Source of the DNA: Bacteroidales bacterium
GTDB taxonomy: Bacteria > Bacteroidota > Bacteroidia > Bacteroidales > UBA932
Assembly (NCBI GenBank): GCA_016291185.1
Contig: JAEFAI010000011.1
Coordinates: forward strand, 1 to 64,000
Length of the DNA stretch: 64,000 nucleotides
Direction of reading: 5' to 3'
Shown here: positions 18,399 through 29,288 of the stretch, in pieces
Layout of the letters: each line of letters begins with the position of its first letter
How positions within the stretch are numbered: the first letter of the stretch is position 1
The notes under the pieces: model-generated
Told to the model about the DNA's origin: nothing
The model's input: only the letters and a program-made list of their open reading frames with translations
The model's database searches: none
Program-made: the position numbers and the translations under genes

Positions 18399-19884
18399 AT
18401 TTCAATATAGGTTGCCGGGCGGCGGTCGTCTCGTCAGGACGGCCAATCGGCGTGTTGTGCGGCGCTCCGTGCAGCATCTCCGGGTCGGCCTTGGCCTCCT
18501 CGGCGATCTTGCGCATCACGGCGATGAACGCATCCAGCGTCTCCAGCGACTCCGTCTCCGTAGGCTCAATCATGATTGCCTGGTGGAAGAGCAGCGGGAA
18601 ATAGATGGTCGGCGCGTGGAAGCCATAGTCCAGCAGGCGCTTGGCAACGTCGAGCGTGCTCACGCCGTTGTCCTCCAGCAGGCCGTCGAACACGAATTCG
18701 TGCTTGCAGACCGTCGGGATGGGCAGTTTGTAGCAGTCCTTGAGCGATTCCTTGATATAGTTCGCGCCGAGCGTGGCCAGTTTGCCGGCCAGCTTGATGT
18801 GCTCACGACCCAGCATCAGAATATACGCGTAGGCGCGCAGGATGATGCCAAAATTGCCGTGGAAGCCGCTCACGCGGGGAATGTGCAGGAACGGGAGCAC
18901 CTTGTCGGACACGCCGACGGGACCTGCGCCCGGACCGCCACCGCCGTGCGGCGTGGAGAAGGTCTTATGCAGGTTCAGGTGCATGATATCGAAGCCCATG
19001 TCGCCCGGGCGGACCATGCCGAGGAGCGGATTCATGTTGGCACCGTCGTAGTAAAGCAGGCCGCCGCAGTCGTGCACGAGCTGAGCGATCTCTTTGATGT
19101 CGCGCTCGAAAAGGCCGAGCGTGTTGGGGTTGGTCATCATGATGCCGGCGATGTCCGGACCGAGCAGCGGCTTGAGCGCTTCGACATCCACGAGGCCGTT
19201 CTCTTTGGATTTCACGACCACGATATCGAGGCCGCAGACCGCCGCGGAGGCCGGGTTCGTGCCGTGGGCGCTGTCCGGGACGATGACCTTGGTGCGTGCG
19301 AGGTCGCCCCGGCTCATGTGGTATTCGCGCATGAGCATCAGGCCGGTGAGTTCGCCGTGAGCGCCGGCGCAAGGCAGGAAGGTGAAGTGCTTCATGCCCG
19401 TGATGGCCGCCAGGGCCTTGTCCATGCCGACGTAGATCTCGAGGGCGCCCTTGGTCGTGCTCTCGGGCTGCAGCGGGTGCAGGCCGGTGAAAGCAGGCAT
19501 ATTGGCTATTTCCTCGTTGATCTTGGGGTTGTATTTCATCGTGCAGGATCCGAGCGGATAGAATCCGGTATCGACACCGAAATTCATCTGACTCAGATTC
19601 GTATAATGTCTTACCACATCCACCTCGCTGACCTCAGGCAGATCCAGTTTACTTTCTCTCCAGATTATTCTCGCACAGGAAGCATCGTCCGGGTTCGTTG
19701 CCGGGCAGCAGCTGCCCTTCGGAAACCGTGCCACCCTCGGCATCGTAAGAGGGAGGGGCCCATCGCCAGATGGGAGGGGTCCGGCGCAGCCGGACGTTTC
19801 AGAAGGGCAGACTGCTGACGGCAGCGAATACCCGATGCGTCCGGGCTTGGAGAGTTCGAAGATAAGTTTGTCGTAGTATTTCAT
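18391..19884 (-). CDS. gcvPB: Glycine dehydrogenase (decarboxylating) subunit 2, with repeat-derived insert
   Basis: 497 residues. The PLP-binding P-protein half: [39 protein letters not shown] and the PLP lysine in [18 protein letters not shown] chose the ATG at 19882-19884, which has an upstream GGGGAGGA site and gives the usual [16 protein letters not shown] start. Residues about 23-74 are odd: a Pro/Gly/Cys-rich stretch with five Cys instead of the normal linker of about 25-30 residues. The underlying DNA holds two hairpins and looks like an inserted intergenic repeat. The rest is normal. Confidence 0.92.
   Translation of the reverse strand: MKYYDKLIFELSKPGRIGYSLPSAVCPSETSGCAGPLPSGDGPLPLTMPRVARFPKGSCCPATNPDDASCARIIWRESKLDLPEVSEVDVVRHYTNLSQMNFGVDTGFYPLGSCTMKYNPKINEEIANMPAFTGLHPLQPESTTKGALEIYVGMDKALAAITGMKHFTFLPCAGAHGELTGLMLMREYHMSRGDLARTKVIVPDSAHGTNPASAAVCGLDIVVVKSKENGLVDVEALKPLLGPDIAGIMMTNPNTLGLFERDIKEIAQLVHDCGGLLYYDGANMNPLLGMVRPGDMGFDIMHLNLHKTFSTPHGGGGPGAGPVGVSDKVLPFLHIPRVSGFHGNFGIILRAYAYILMLGREHIKLAGKLATLGANYIKESLKDCYKLPIPTVCKHEFVFDGLLEDNGVSTLDVAKRLLDYGFHAPTIYFPLLFHQAIMIEPTETESLETLDAFIAVMRKIAEEAKADPEMLHGAPHNTPIGRPDETTAARQPILKYD
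19676..19800. repeat. Repeat-like insert within gcvPB
   Basis: Two adjacent hairpins, CCCATC/GATGGG (19759-19774) and TCCGGC/GCCGGA (19780-19794), flanked by GAGGGAGGGG and GGGAGGGG runs. Such paired G-rich hairpin blocks are typical of intergenic repeats, not of a conserved enzyme. Edges are approximate. Confidence 0.5.
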
Positions 19885-19897
19885 ATCCGATCCTCCC

Positions 19898-21205
19898 CTA
19901 TTTAACTGATTTGACGATTTCAACGATCTGGTCCAGCTCCTCGCGGGTGTGCTTCTCCGTGACGCAGAAAGTCACGTATCCGTCCTCCGTCTGGAGGCCG
20001 GCGAAGAAGCCCGCGTCGAGCAGCGCCTGCTGCATCTTCTGCACGTCGCACTTCGGCTTGAGGCAGAACTCCTTGAGGAATTCGCCGTCGAACGCGCGCT
20101 CGAACTTGCCTGTTGCAAGCAGCGCATCGTGCAGATAGTGAGCGCCTTCATAGCAGAGCGCGTTCAGCTTGCGCATGCCCTCCGGGCCCATCAGGGACAG
20201 GTACACCGTGCACCAGAGCGCCATCAGCGACTCGTTGGAACAGATGTTCGAGGTGGCCTTCTCGCGGCGAATGTGCTGCTCGCGCGCCTGGAGCGTCAGG
20301 ACGTAGCAACGCTTGCCGGAGGCGTCCGTGGTCTGGCCGACGATGCGACCGGGGAGCTTGCGCATCAGCGCCTCCTTGCAGGCCATGAAGCCCACGTACG
20401 GGCCGCCGAAGCAGAGCGGAATGCCCAGGCTCTGACCGTCGCCCACGGCGATATCGGCCCCCCACTCGGCCGGCGTCTTCACGACGGCCAGCGCGGACGG
20501 GTCGCAGTACTCGACCAGCAGCGCGCCCTTCTCGTGGACAAGATCTGCAAGGCCAAGATGACTTTCAATAATGCCGAAGCGATTGATCGAAGGGACGATA
20601 ACGCCGGCCAGATCAAGCACGCATTCAGCCACTTCCTCCGCCACCTTATCAGTGACGACGACGTTGATGCCGGCATATTTGGCATAGGTCCGGATGGTCT
20701 CGATCACGTGCGGCAGCAGCCGGGCAGAGACGATCACGGAATTGCGCTTCTTGGTGCTGGCGACGCACATACGTACGGCCTCGGCGGCAGCCGTCGGGCC
20801 GTCGTACATGGAGGCGTTGGCGCAGTCCAGTCCGGTCAGGCGGCAGATCATCGTCTGCCACTCGAAGATGTAGCGGAGCGTGCCCTGCGAGATCTCGCAC
20901 TGATATGGCGTGTAGGCCGTCAGGAACTCGCTGCGCGAGGTGATGTACGGAATCACGGACGGGACGTAGTGGTCATAGGCGCCTTGTCCGACGAATACCT
21001 TGAGGCGGGTGTTTTTGGCCGCGAGGCCCTCGAAAAAGTCACGAACCTGCTGTTCGCTCATTGCGGACGGCAGGTCGTACTCCCCCTTGTAGATGAAATC
21101 CGCGGGGACATCGGCATACAGGTCGTCAAGCGAGCCGACGCCGATTCTTTCGAGCATGATGCGGATATCTTCCTCCGTATGAGGAAAATAGCTGAATGCT
21201 CCCAT
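19898..21205 (-). CDS. gcvPA: Glycine dehydrogenase (decarboxylating) subunit 1
   Basis: 435 residues. The first half of the split P-protein: [15 protein letters not shown] at the start, then [42 protein letters not shown] and [14 protein letters not shown], all conserved in the alpha subunit. With GcvPB it makes the decarboxylase that loads aminomethyl onto GcvH. The split form contrasts with the single-chain GcvP common in other Bacteroidota. 13 nt before gcvPB, 7 nt after gcvH. Confidence 0.95.
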   Translation of the reverse strand: MGAFSYFPHTEEDIRIMLERIGVGSLDDLYADVPADFIYKGEYDLPSAMSEQQVRDFFEGLAAKNTRLKVFVGQGAYDHYVPSVIPYITSRSEFLTAYTPYQCEISQGTLRYIFEWQTMICRLTGLDCANASMYDGPTAAAEAVRMCVASTKKRNSVIVSARLLPHVIETIRTYAKYAGINVVVTDKVAEEVAECVLDLAGVIVPSINRFGIIESHLGLADLVHEKGALLVEYCDPSALAVVKTPAEWGADIAVGDGQSLGIPLCFGGPYVGFMACKEALMRKLPGRIVGQTTDASGKRCYVLTLQAREQHIRREKATSNICSNESLMALWCTVYLSLMGPEGMRKLNALCYEGAHYLHDALLATGKFERAFDGEFLKEFCLKPKCDVQKMQQALLDAGFFAGLQTEDGYVTFCVTEKHTREELDQIVEIVKSVK

Positions 21206-21212
21206 GGCAGGA

Positions 21213-21590
21213 TTACTTGGCGATTTCAGCGTAGGCGGCAGCGTTCAGCAGGGCGTCGAGTTCGCTCTCATCGGACATCTCGACCTTGATGATCCAGGCC
21301 TCGTAGGCGTCCTCATTGATGAGCTCGGGCTTGTCCTCCAGCTCGTCGTTGCGGGCAACGACCTTGCCGGACACCGGGGCGATCAGCTCGCTGGAGGTCT
21401 TCACGCTCTCCAGGGCACCGAAATCGCTGCCGGCCTCGACCTCGTCATCGACGTCAGGCATTTCGACGTAGGTAATGTCTCCCATCTCGCTCTGCGCGAA
21501 ATCGGAAACGCCGATGATGGCGACATGGCCATCGACTTTGACCCATTCGTGGGACTCGCTGTAGAGGAGTCCCTCTGCAATCTTGCTCAT
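21213..21590 (-). CDS. gcvH: Glycine cleavage system H protein
   Basis: 125 residues. Lipoyl carrier of the glycine cleavage system. The lipoyl-lysine lies in [19 protein letters not shown], with Lys near residue 63; [11 protein letters not shown] precedes it as in the family. Full length. Lies between gcvT (12 nt upstream) and gcvPA. Confidence 0.96.
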   Translation of the reverse strand: MSKIAEGLLYSESHEWVKVDGHVAIIGVSDFAQSEMGDITYVEMPDVDDEVEAGSDFGALESVKTSSELIAPVSGKVVARNDELEDKPELINEDAYEAWIIKVEMSDESELDALLNAAAYAEIAK

Positions 21591-21602
21591 ATTAGTGTGG
21601 TT

Positions 21603-22706
21603 TTATTTTTTATAGTTAGTCTGATAGAAACGTTTCTTGACGACGATGCCCGGGAAGGCATTCTTGCGGATGCGGACCCAAAGCGGCGTGCCGAGGGCGG
21701 CATAAGCACTGTCCACGAGGGCGAAGCAGATGCTCTTCTCGAGGCTGATGGAGTGATAGCCGGTCGTGACGACGCCGACTTCGGTGCCGTCCTCCAGCTC
21801 CACGGGATAGCCGTGGCGCGGCACGGCCTTGTCGGTCAGCTCGATGCCCACCAGCTTGCGCGCGACGCCGCCAGCTTTCTGCTCCGCGAGCGCGTCCTTG
21901 CCGATGAATTCCGGCTTGTCCAGCTTGCAGAACATGCCCAGGCCGGCCATGATCGGGGAAATCTCGGCGGTCAGTTCGTCACCGTAGAGCGGCATACCCG
22001 CCTCGAAGCGGAGTGTATCGCGGCAGCCCAGGCCGCAGGGCTTCACGCCCGCGGTAAGGAGCTTGTTCCAGTAGTTGCGGATCAGCGTCGGGGCGGCGTA
22101 GATCTCGAAGCCATCCTCGCCGGTGTAGCCCGTGCGGCTGACGATGATGCGCTGGCCATCCCGGACAACGTCCCGGAAGGTGTAAAAGGTCAGCGGCGCA
22201 GCTTCCGGGAAGCCCAGCGTGCCGCAGACGAATTTCTCTGCCTCCGGACCCTGGACGGCGATCTGCCCCCAGGCTTCCGACTGATTGTCGATCTTCACGT
22301 CAAAGCCCTCGGCCTGCTCCAGCATCCAGGTATAGTCCTTCTCGATGTTGGAAGCGTTGACCACAAGCAGATAATGCTGCGGCTCGCTTTCGCGATAGAC
22401 AAGCAGGTCGTCCACCGTACCGCCGTCAGGGTAGAGCATCATACCGTACACGATACCACCCGGCTCGAGCGTTCGGACGTCGTTGGTAAAAATATGATTC
22501 ACATACGTTTCTGCATCAGGGCCGCTGATGAAGATTTCGCCCATGTGCGAGACATCGAACACGCCGGCGGCGTGACGGACGGCGTTGTGCTCGTCGATGA
22601 TGCCGCTGTACTGGATAGGCATGTCGAACCCGCCAAAAGGGCTCATCTTGGCACCCAACTCCACGTGGAGATCATGCAGACAAGTCTTTTTCAGGAGATT
22701 TTCCAT
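21603..22706 (-). CDS. gcvT: Glycine cleavage system aminomethyltransferase (T protein)
   Basis: 367 residues, full length. Transfers the methylene unit from aminomethyl-GcvH to tetrahydrofolate, releasing ammonia. Seen: MSPFGGFDMPIQYSG at the start, FDVSHMGEIFISGPDA, SRTGYTGEDGFEIY and CRDTLRFEAGMPLYG (folate site). Second gene of the operon, 16 nt after an unknown 155-residue protein. No glycine riboswitch is seen upstream. Confidence 0.95.
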   Translation of the reverse strand: MENLLKKTCLHDLHVELGAKMSPFGGFDMPIQYSGIIDEHNAVRHAAGVFDVSHMGEIFISGPDAETYVNHIFTNDVRTLEPGGIVYGMMLYPDGGTVDDLLVYRESEPQHYLLVVNASNIEKDYTWMLEQAEGFDVKIDNQSEAWGQIAVQGPEAEKFVCGTLGFPEAAPLTFYTFRDVVRDGQRIIVSRTGYTGEDGFEIYAAPTLIRNYWNKLLTAGVKPCGLGCRDTLRFEAGMPLYGDELTAEISPIMAGLGMFCKLDKPEFIGKDALAEQKAGGVARKLVGIELTDKAVPRHGYPVELEDGTEVGVVTTGYHSISLEKSICFALVDSAYAALGTPLWVRIRKNAFPGIVVKKRFYQTNYKK

Positions 22707-22722
22707 GTTGGTTATAGTCGTG

Positions 22723-23190
22723 TTATTTAAGGATTTCGAGGTCTTTCTTGAGGATCATCTTGGGATCCATCATCTTGACTTTCTGGAAGAGGATAACCTG
22801 ATTCCCGAGCGAGAGGTACACTTTGTCTTCGTGCTTGCCCTTTCGCCACCATTTGTAGAATCCGACCGGATCGTTCTCGAAAGGGATCTTGGCCAGGATT
22901 CCCGAGCTGTAGCCCGGGTAGTCGATCACCAGGCGCAGGCCCATGAATTTTTTGTAGTAGTCGGGATCGGCGCGGCGAAGCTTGCTGACCAGAGGATTGA
23001 GCACTTCCATCGTATCCACCTGCAGGACCTTCTCGCGGATGATCATCCGGTGGATGCGGACGGGGTCGTAGTTCAGCCAGGCACCCATACGGAGCGTCTT
23101 GGGCCCCTCATCGGTGTCCAGCGTCAACTCATCCATCGAGAAATAGACTTTCTCGGGGTCGAGCGGGTATTGAACTTCTTCCTGTGCCAT
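22723..23190 (-). CDS. Hypothetical protein, first gene of the gcv operon
   Basis: 155 residues, soluble, with no signal or membrane segment and no recognised domain. Mixed alpha/beta composition with aromatic clusters (FYKWWRKG). It has a consensus promoter box (TACATTTG at 23208-23215) and lies 16 nt before gcvT, so it is probably co-transcribed with the glycine cleavage genes. That context hints at a link to one-carbon or glycine metabolism, but nothing in the sequence confirms it. Confidence 0.7.
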   Translation of the reverse strand: MAQEEVQYPLDPEKVYFSMDELTLDTDEGPKTLRMGAWLNYDPVRIHRMIIREKVLQVDTMEVLNPLVSKLRRADPDYYKKFMGLRLVIDYPGYSSGILAKIPFENDPVGFYKWWRKGKHEDKVYLSLGNQVILFQKVKMMDPKMILKKDLEILK

Positions 23191-23207
23191 CTCTAAAAAC
23201 GCATCAA

Positions 23208-23215
23208 CAAATGTA
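23208..23215 (-). promoter_or_regulatory. Promoter -7 box TACATTTG (gcv operon)
   Basis: Consensus box on the minus strand, 17 nt upstream of the start at 23190. The likely promoter of the whole seven-gene operon down to nnrD. Confidence 0.55.
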
Positions 23216-23251
23216 GGGTTTTATTTTGATTTTTCCTATTTTTACACCGTC

Positions 23252-23851
23252 ATGCAGCGAATATTTACCGATTTTTCCTCATTTGAGGGTACAAATTGTT
23301 ATTGTTCGACAGAGAGCGCGGACCGGATTCGGCGCGAGCTCGCCGCTCTGCCGCTACATGCCTTTCATTATATAGGAATGGGCGACTACCACTACCAGAC
23401 GCTCTTCTGGCTGGAGCGCGTCGAAGAGCCCTTCTCCCTGGTCCTTTTCGACCATCATCCGGATGACCAGGAAGGCGCCTTCGGCGAAGATCTGCTCAGC
23501 TGCGGCGGCTGGGTTGCCCGCGCCCGGCAGCTCCCGACGCTGCAGGCAGACGCCTGGATCCGCGACGCGGCGGACTTCCCCGCCCTGGCCGCACTGCCCG
23601 ACCTGCCGGTCTATCTCTCCCTCGATCTAGACGTCCTGTCCAAGCACTTCGCCCGCACCGACTGGGATCAGGGTGCGATGACATTGGAAGAGATGGTGAC
23701 GGCGCTGCGCGCGCTGATCGCCTCCCGGCGTATTCTGGGCGTGGATCTGTGTGGCGGCAACACGCCCGAAAAAGGAGCCTCCCCGGAGGATCTTGCGCTG
23801 AACGCATCCACCGGGGAGGCCCTGTACGGTATCTTCAGAAATCTTATTTGA
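23252..23851 (+). CDS. Arginase/deacetylase-fold (ureohydrolase-like) protein
   Basis: 199 residues. Short relative of the arginase family. Metal-ligand motifs are visible: GMGDYHY, LVLFDHHPDDQ (DxHxD-like) and LSLDLDVLS (DxD), and DLCGG near the end. At 199 residues it lacks the full length of arginase or agmatinase (about 300), so the substrate is open. A TATTTTTA box at 23237-23244 may be its promoter. Its end overlaps the convergent TonB-like gene by 8 nt. Confidence 0.75.
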   Translation: MQRIFTDFSSFEGTNCYCSTESADRIRRELAALPLHAFHYIGMGDYHYQTLFWLERVEEPFSLVLFDHHPDDQEGAFGEDLLSCGGWVARARQLPTLQADAWIRDAADFPALAALPDLPVYLSLDLDVLSKHFARTDWDQGAMTLEEMVTALRALIASRRILGVDLCGGNTPEKGASPEDLALNASTGEALYGIFRNLI

Positions 23852-24404
23852 CGATCTTGAACGTCACGGGAATCGAGCAGGTCACAGGCACGTTCTTGCC
23901 GTTCTGCTTGGCCGGCGTCCAGGCCGGAGCGCTCTCGACGACGCGCAGGGCCTCGGCATTCAGATCTTCGTCCACACCGTTGACCACCTTGGCGTTGCGG
24001 ATCTTGCCGTTGGCGTCGACCACGAAGTTGACGGTCACCTTGCCCTCGACACCATTAGCCAGCGCATTCTCCGGGTACTTGATGTTCTTCTGGACATACT
24101 TGACGAAAGCGTCAGCGTCGCCGCCGTTGAAGGTCGGCTTCGCCTCGACAGAAGCGTAAGGCACAATGCCTTCCAGCTTCTCAAGCGCGTCTTGCGTGCG
24201 GTCAAGCGCATTCTCGGCTTCTTCGCCCAGGGCGGCGGCTGCAGCCTCGGCACCCTCTACGGCCTCCTCGGCCACACCCTCGACAGCCTCGATAGCGTCT
24301 TCGGCAGCGTCATTGATTTCCTTGTTTCCCTTGCCTTCATTCTTGCAAGAGAAAACCAGCATCGCACAGATGGCGATCATGGCAATTGCATTGATTTTTT
24401 TCAT
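23844..24404 (-). CDS. Lipoprotein with TonB C-terminal domain
   Basis: 186 residues. A lipoprotein signal (lipobox LVFSC, about 16-20) replaces the transmembrane helix of a normal TonB. An Ala/Glu-rich helical stretch (about 28-75) is followed by a TonB C-terminal domain (about 95-186): KPTFNGGDADAFVKYVQKNIKYPENALANGVEGKVTVNF, then the WTPAKQNGK and VPVTCSIPVTFKI strands. No Pro-rich spacer. It cannot couple to ExbBD like classic TonB and may interact with receptors from the membrane surface. The start at 24404 gives the signal peptide. Confidence 0.82.
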   Translation of the reverse strand: MKKINAIAMIAICAMLVFSCKNEGKGNKEINDAAEDAIEAVEGVAEEAVEGAEAAAAALGEEAENALDRTQDALEKLEGIVPYASVEAKPTFNGGDADAFVKYVQKNIKYPENALANGVEGKVTVNFVVDANGKIRNAKVVNGVDEDLNAEALRVVESAPAWTPAKQNGKNVPVTCSIPVTFKIVK

Positions 24405-24437
24405 GACTACAAATGAGTTAAATAGTTTTTCCTGGTG

Positions 24438-24445
24438 CAAATGTA
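24438..24445 (-). promoter_or_regulatory. Promoter -7 box TACATTTG
   Basis: Minus-strand consensus box, 33 nt upstream of the TonB-domain lipoprotein start. Confidence 0.5.
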
Positions 24446-24479
24446 CGCAATATTTCGCCTCGTTGTTAAATAATTTTAA

Positions 24480-24487
24480 TATATTTG
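24480..24487 (+). promoter_or_regulatory. Promoter -7 box TATATTTG
   Basis: Consensus box only four bases before the cstA ATG (24492); the transcript may be leaderless. Confidence 0.55.
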
Positions 24488-24491
24488 TATC

Positions 24492-25949
24492 ATGATTTCA
24501 TTCTTCATCAGCGTCATCGCTCTGATCCTCGGATTCCTGCTGTACGGCAAGTTCGTCGAGCGGGTATTCGGCCCGGATCCGAAGCGTCCGACGCCTGCCA
24601 TCACCAAGGCGGACGGCATCGATTACATCGCTCTCCCCTCCTGGAAGGTCTTCATGATCCAGTTCCTGAATATTGCCGGCACGGGACCGATCTTCGGCGC
24701 CATCATGGGTGCGAAATTCGGCCCGGCGGCCTATCTCTGGATTGTCTTCGGATGCATCTTCGGCGGAGCCGTCCACGACTACTTCAGCGGCATGTTGTCG
24801 CTGCGCCATGGCGGCGTTGGTCTTCCCGATCTGATCGGAAACTACCTGGGCAAACGCGCGAAAACCGTGATGCTCTGCTTCTCGATCCTGCTGCTGGTGC
24901 TGGTGGGCGCCGTGTTCGTGTACAGCCCGGCCGTCATCCTGAAGGACCTGGCCGGCAACGGCACCAATGCTGCGTTTATGATCTGGGCGGGCGTAATCTT
25001 CGTCTATTACATCATCGCCACGATGCTCCCGATCGACAAGATCATTGGCAAGATCTACCCCATTTTCGCGGTTGCGCTGATCTTTATGGCCATTGCCCTG
25101 ATGGTCGGCCTGATTGTCAAGATGCCGCAGATCCCGGAGCTCTGGAACGGCCTGCAGAACCGCACCCAGACCTGGGGCGGCAAGGGCCAGCCCATCTGGC
25201 CGTATATGTTCGTGACCATCGCCTGCGGGGCCATCAGCGGCTTCCACGCAACGCAGAGTCCACTGATGGCGCGCTGCCTGAAGAATGAGAAGCTGGGACG
25301 TCCGGTGTTCTACGGCTCCATGATCACGGAAGGTCTCGTGGCCCTGATCTGGGCCGCTATCTCTTCCTATTTCTTCTTCGGCGGCGGTGCCGCTGAAGTG
25401 GGCGGCACTTTCGCGGATGCAGCCCCGACCGTGGTGACCAAGGTCTCCCGCAGCTGGCTGGGCATCGCCGGCAGCATCCTCGCCTTGTGCGGCGTGGTCG
25501 CTGCGCCGATTACGAGCGGCGACACGGCCCTGCGCAGCGCGCGCCTCATCATTGCCGATTTCCTGAAATTCGACCAGAAACCCATCGCCAAGCGCCTCGC
25601 CATCAGCGTCCCGCTCTTCGCCGTGGCAGCGCTGATGCTCTGGTTCAACATCGCCAACGAGGACGGATTCAACGTCATCTGGCGCTATTTCGGCTGGGCC
25701 AACCAGACGCTCGCCGTCTTCACCCTCTGGGCGATCACCGTGTTCCTTGTGCGCGAGCGCAAGGGCGCATACTACTTGATGACCCTGCTGCCGGCCTGCC
25801 TGATGACAGCCGTCAGCGTCACCTATATCAGCATTGCCCAAATCGGCTTCAACCTCCCGATGGGTTGGCACCGCTGGATCGGCGCCGTCACGATCGCACT
25901 CAGCCTCGTGCTCTTCTACCGCTGGAAATTCACCAAAGCCCGCAAATAA
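24492..25949 (+). CDS. cstA: Carbon starvation protein CstA (peptide/pyruvate transporter family)
   Basis: 485 residues with a dozen or so membrane helices. CstA signature stretches: FLNIAGTGPIFGAIMGAKFGP (about 57-77), FGGAVHDYFSGMLSLRHGG, GFHATQSPLMARCLKNE and GDTALRSARLIIAD. Takes up peptides or pyruvate across the inner membrane. Shorter than E. coli CstA (701), as in many Bacteroidota. Followed 6 nt later by ettA. Confidence 0.92.
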   Translation: MISFFISVIALILGFLLYGKFVERVFGPDPKRPTPAITKADGIDYIALPSWKVFMIQFLNIAGTGPIFGAIMGAKFGPAAYLWIVFGCIFGGAVHDYFSGMLSLRHGGVGLPDLIGNYLGKRAKTVMLCFSILLLVLVGAVFVYSPAVILKDLAGNGTNAAFMIWAGVIFVYYIIATMLPIDKIIGKIYPIFAVALIFMAIALMVGLIVKMPQIPELWNGLQNRTQTWGGKGQPIWPYMFVTIACGAISGFHATQSPLMARCLKNEKLGRPVFYGSMITEGLVALIWAAISSYFFFGGGAAEVGGTFADAAPTVVTKVSRSWLGIAGSILALCGVVAAPITSGDTALRSARLIIADFLKFDQKPIAKRLAISVPLFAVAALMLWFNIANEDGFNVIWRYFGWANQTLAVFTLWAITVFLVRERKGAYYLMTLLPACLMTAVSVTYISIAQIGFNLPMGWHRWIGAVTIALSLVLFYRWKFTKARK

Positions 25950-25955
25950 CGACTT

Positions 25956-27632
<1,677 letters not shown>

Positions 27633-27641
27633 CCCATTGTA

Positions 27642-27668
27642 GTCGTTCCGGGCTTGACCCGGAATCTC
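27642..27668 (+). repeat. Palindromic repeat type R1
   Basis: GTCGTTC, core CCGGGCTTGACCCGG, then GAATCTC: a 27-bp element with inverted arms. Near-identical copies at 31963 and 42090. Sits between ettA and the small gene at 27673. Confidence 0.75.
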
Positions 27669-27672
27669 AATT

Positions 27673-28059
27673 ATGAAAAAAGGATATACCGACGATATCA
27701 AGAAGCTTCAGGAAAGCATCAAGCGTCTGAACCAGATCAAGGAGGTCCTCTACGCCGTGGAGGACGTGGCCCTGGAGGTGGAGCGCGGCGTGAGCGAGAT
27801 CGACGCCCGCATTCCCTTGCGGGAGAATCTTCACGAAATCAAGGACGGTGAGCAGCGCGCCCAGGCCGAACATGCCCTGGACTTGCTGGAAGAGGCCTTC
27901 GGCCTCATCGACGAGATTCTTGGCCCGCCCGAGGACGAGCTGACCGGCGAGCCCGTCGGCACGCCGATGGACCCCGTGGCCCGCGGCTCACGCCCCAGCG
28001 AGCTACGCCTCGAGGACTTTTTGCACAGCTACAAACCCGGCAAAAATAAACTCAGTTAA
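27673..28059 (+). CDS. Hypothetical protein with coiled coil
   Basis: 128 residues, cytoplasmic. The first 90 or so residues are strongly helical and charged, with heptad-like spacing (IKKLQESIKRLNQIKEVLYAVEDVALEVERG), then a Pro/Gly-rich segment and a basic end (HSYKPGKNKLS). No family recognised. The ATG at 27673 follows the R1 repeat by 4 nt, so its upstream region has been reshaped by the repeat. Same strand as ettA, likely the end of that unit. Confidence 0.6.
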   Translation: MKKGYTDDIKKLQESIKRLNQIKEVLYAVEDVALEVERGVSEIDARIPLRENLHEIKDGEQRAQAEHALDLLEEAFGLIDEILGPPEDELTGEPVGTPMDPVARGSRPSELRLEDFLHSYKPGKNKLS

Positions 28060-28095
28060 TCGCCGGCTCCATTGCTTTCAATCCGTTATTTTTAG

Positions 28096-28103
28096 TATCT
28101 TTG
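28096..28103 (+). promoter_or_regulatory. Promoter -7 box TATCTTTG
   Basis: Consensus box with a TTG 21 nt before it (28072-28074), matching the -33/-7 spacing of Bacteroidales; leader to the ATG at 28122 is about 14 nt. Confidence 0.65.
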
Positions 28104-28121
28104 CGGCCAATTTAAACGACC

Positions 28122-29288
28122 ATGAAGATACTTTTTGTTTTAAATAATTACTACGCAACGGGTAACGGGCTTTCTGCTTCCGCCCGGCGTACGGTTCAGG
28201 CACTTAAAGACGCCGGCGAAGATGTCCGGGTCCTTTCCGGACCGAATCCAACAGGCTCCGGCCCGCAACCTGAATTTCTGCTGAAAAAGTTCTATTTCCC
28301 CTTCTTTCAGGGCCTCATCGAAGCCCACGGCTACCAGTTCGCATCCAGCGACAAGTGCATCATCGAAGAAGCCGTCCGCTGGGCAGACGTCATCCATCTG
28401 GAAGAGCCATTTGTCCTTGAGTACAAGACGATAAAGATAGCCAAGCGACTCGGCAAGCCCATCGTGGGCACATATCACCTCCATCCGGAGAACATCTTCT
28501 GTTCGCTGGGCATGGGAGACAAGAAAGAAATCAACCGCTGGCTGCTTCGCCGCGAACGGGATTACGTCTTCGACCATTGCTCACATCTGCAGTGTCCCAC
28601 GCAGAATGTCCAAGAGCGCCTGGAACGCCATCATTTCAAATCAGAGCTGCGGATCATTTCCAATGGACTGGTTCCGGAGGCCTGCATCCGGCCGGTCGAT
28701 CCGCCGGCAGACTACCTCGACCCGCTCCGGCCGCTGAAAGTCGTTTACATCGGCCGTCTCTCCGTCGAGAAAGACCAGCCGACACTGCTCGAGGCCATCC
28801 GCCACTCCTCTTTTTCCCACCGCATCCAGCTTCATTTCGCGGGCCAGGGGCCGATGGAAAAAGAGTATAAGCGTATGGCGAAGAAACTGTACGAAGACCG
28901 TGTGGTGCGCTATAAGCCGGAGTTTTCCTTCCACACCCGCGACGAGTTGCGTACCCTTGCCGCGGAAGCGGACCTGTGCATCCATTGCGCCACCGTGGAA
29001 GTAGAAGGCCTTTCCATCATGGAAGCCATCCAGCAGGGTGCCGTTCCGATCATCGCAGCGGGTTGGCATACGGGCACGTCCCAGTTTGCCCTGGATGCGC
29101 GCAGCGTTTTCCCGGAAGGAGACGCCCAGATGCTGGCCGGCCGCATGGACTGGTGGCTCGCCCACCCCAAAGAGCGCTGGGAAATGGGCAAAAAATACGC
29201 TGCCTCGATGGCGAAGTACGACATCGCCAAGTCCGCAGCCGCCCTCATAAAAATGTATCAAGACGCAATCAATAAAAATAAACAATGA
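28122..29288 (+). CDS. Glycosyltransferase family 4
   Basis: 388 residues, GT-B fold. The N-terminal half has NNYYATGNGLSASARRTVQAL (about 8-28) and the C-terminal half VVYIGRLSVEKDQPTLLEAI, the donor-binding ADLCIHCATVEVEGLSIMEAIQQG and VPIIAA motifs. The EX7E-type acid pair is seen in EVEGLSIME. Transfers a sugar to an unknown acceptor; no polysaccharide locus surrounds it. It overlaps the next gene, a bile-acid/sodium symporter homologue, by 4 nt. Confidence 0.88.
   Translation: MKILFVLNNYYATGNGLSASARRTVQALKDAGEDVRVLSGPNPTGSGPQPEFLLKKFYFPFFQGLIEAHGYQFASSDKCIIEEAVRWADVIHLEEPFVLEYKTIKIAKRLGKPIVGTYHLHPENIFCSLGMGDKKEINRWLLRRERDYVFDHCSHLQCPTQNVQERLERHHFKSELRIISNGLVPEACIRPVDPPADYLDPLRPLKVVYIGRLSVEKDQPTLLEAIRHSSFSHRIQLHFAGQGPMEKEYKRMAKKLYEDRVVRYKPEFSFHTRDELRTLAAEADLCIHCATVEVEGLSIMEAIQQGAVPIIAAGWHTGTSQFALDARSVFPEGDAQMLAGRMDWWLAHPKERWEMGKKYAASMAKYDIAKSAAALIKMYQDAINKNKQ

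Noticed and set aside
23191..23251. Glycine riboswitch before the gcv operon
   Set aside because: The leader is only about 10-15 nt from promoter to start; no aptamer fits.
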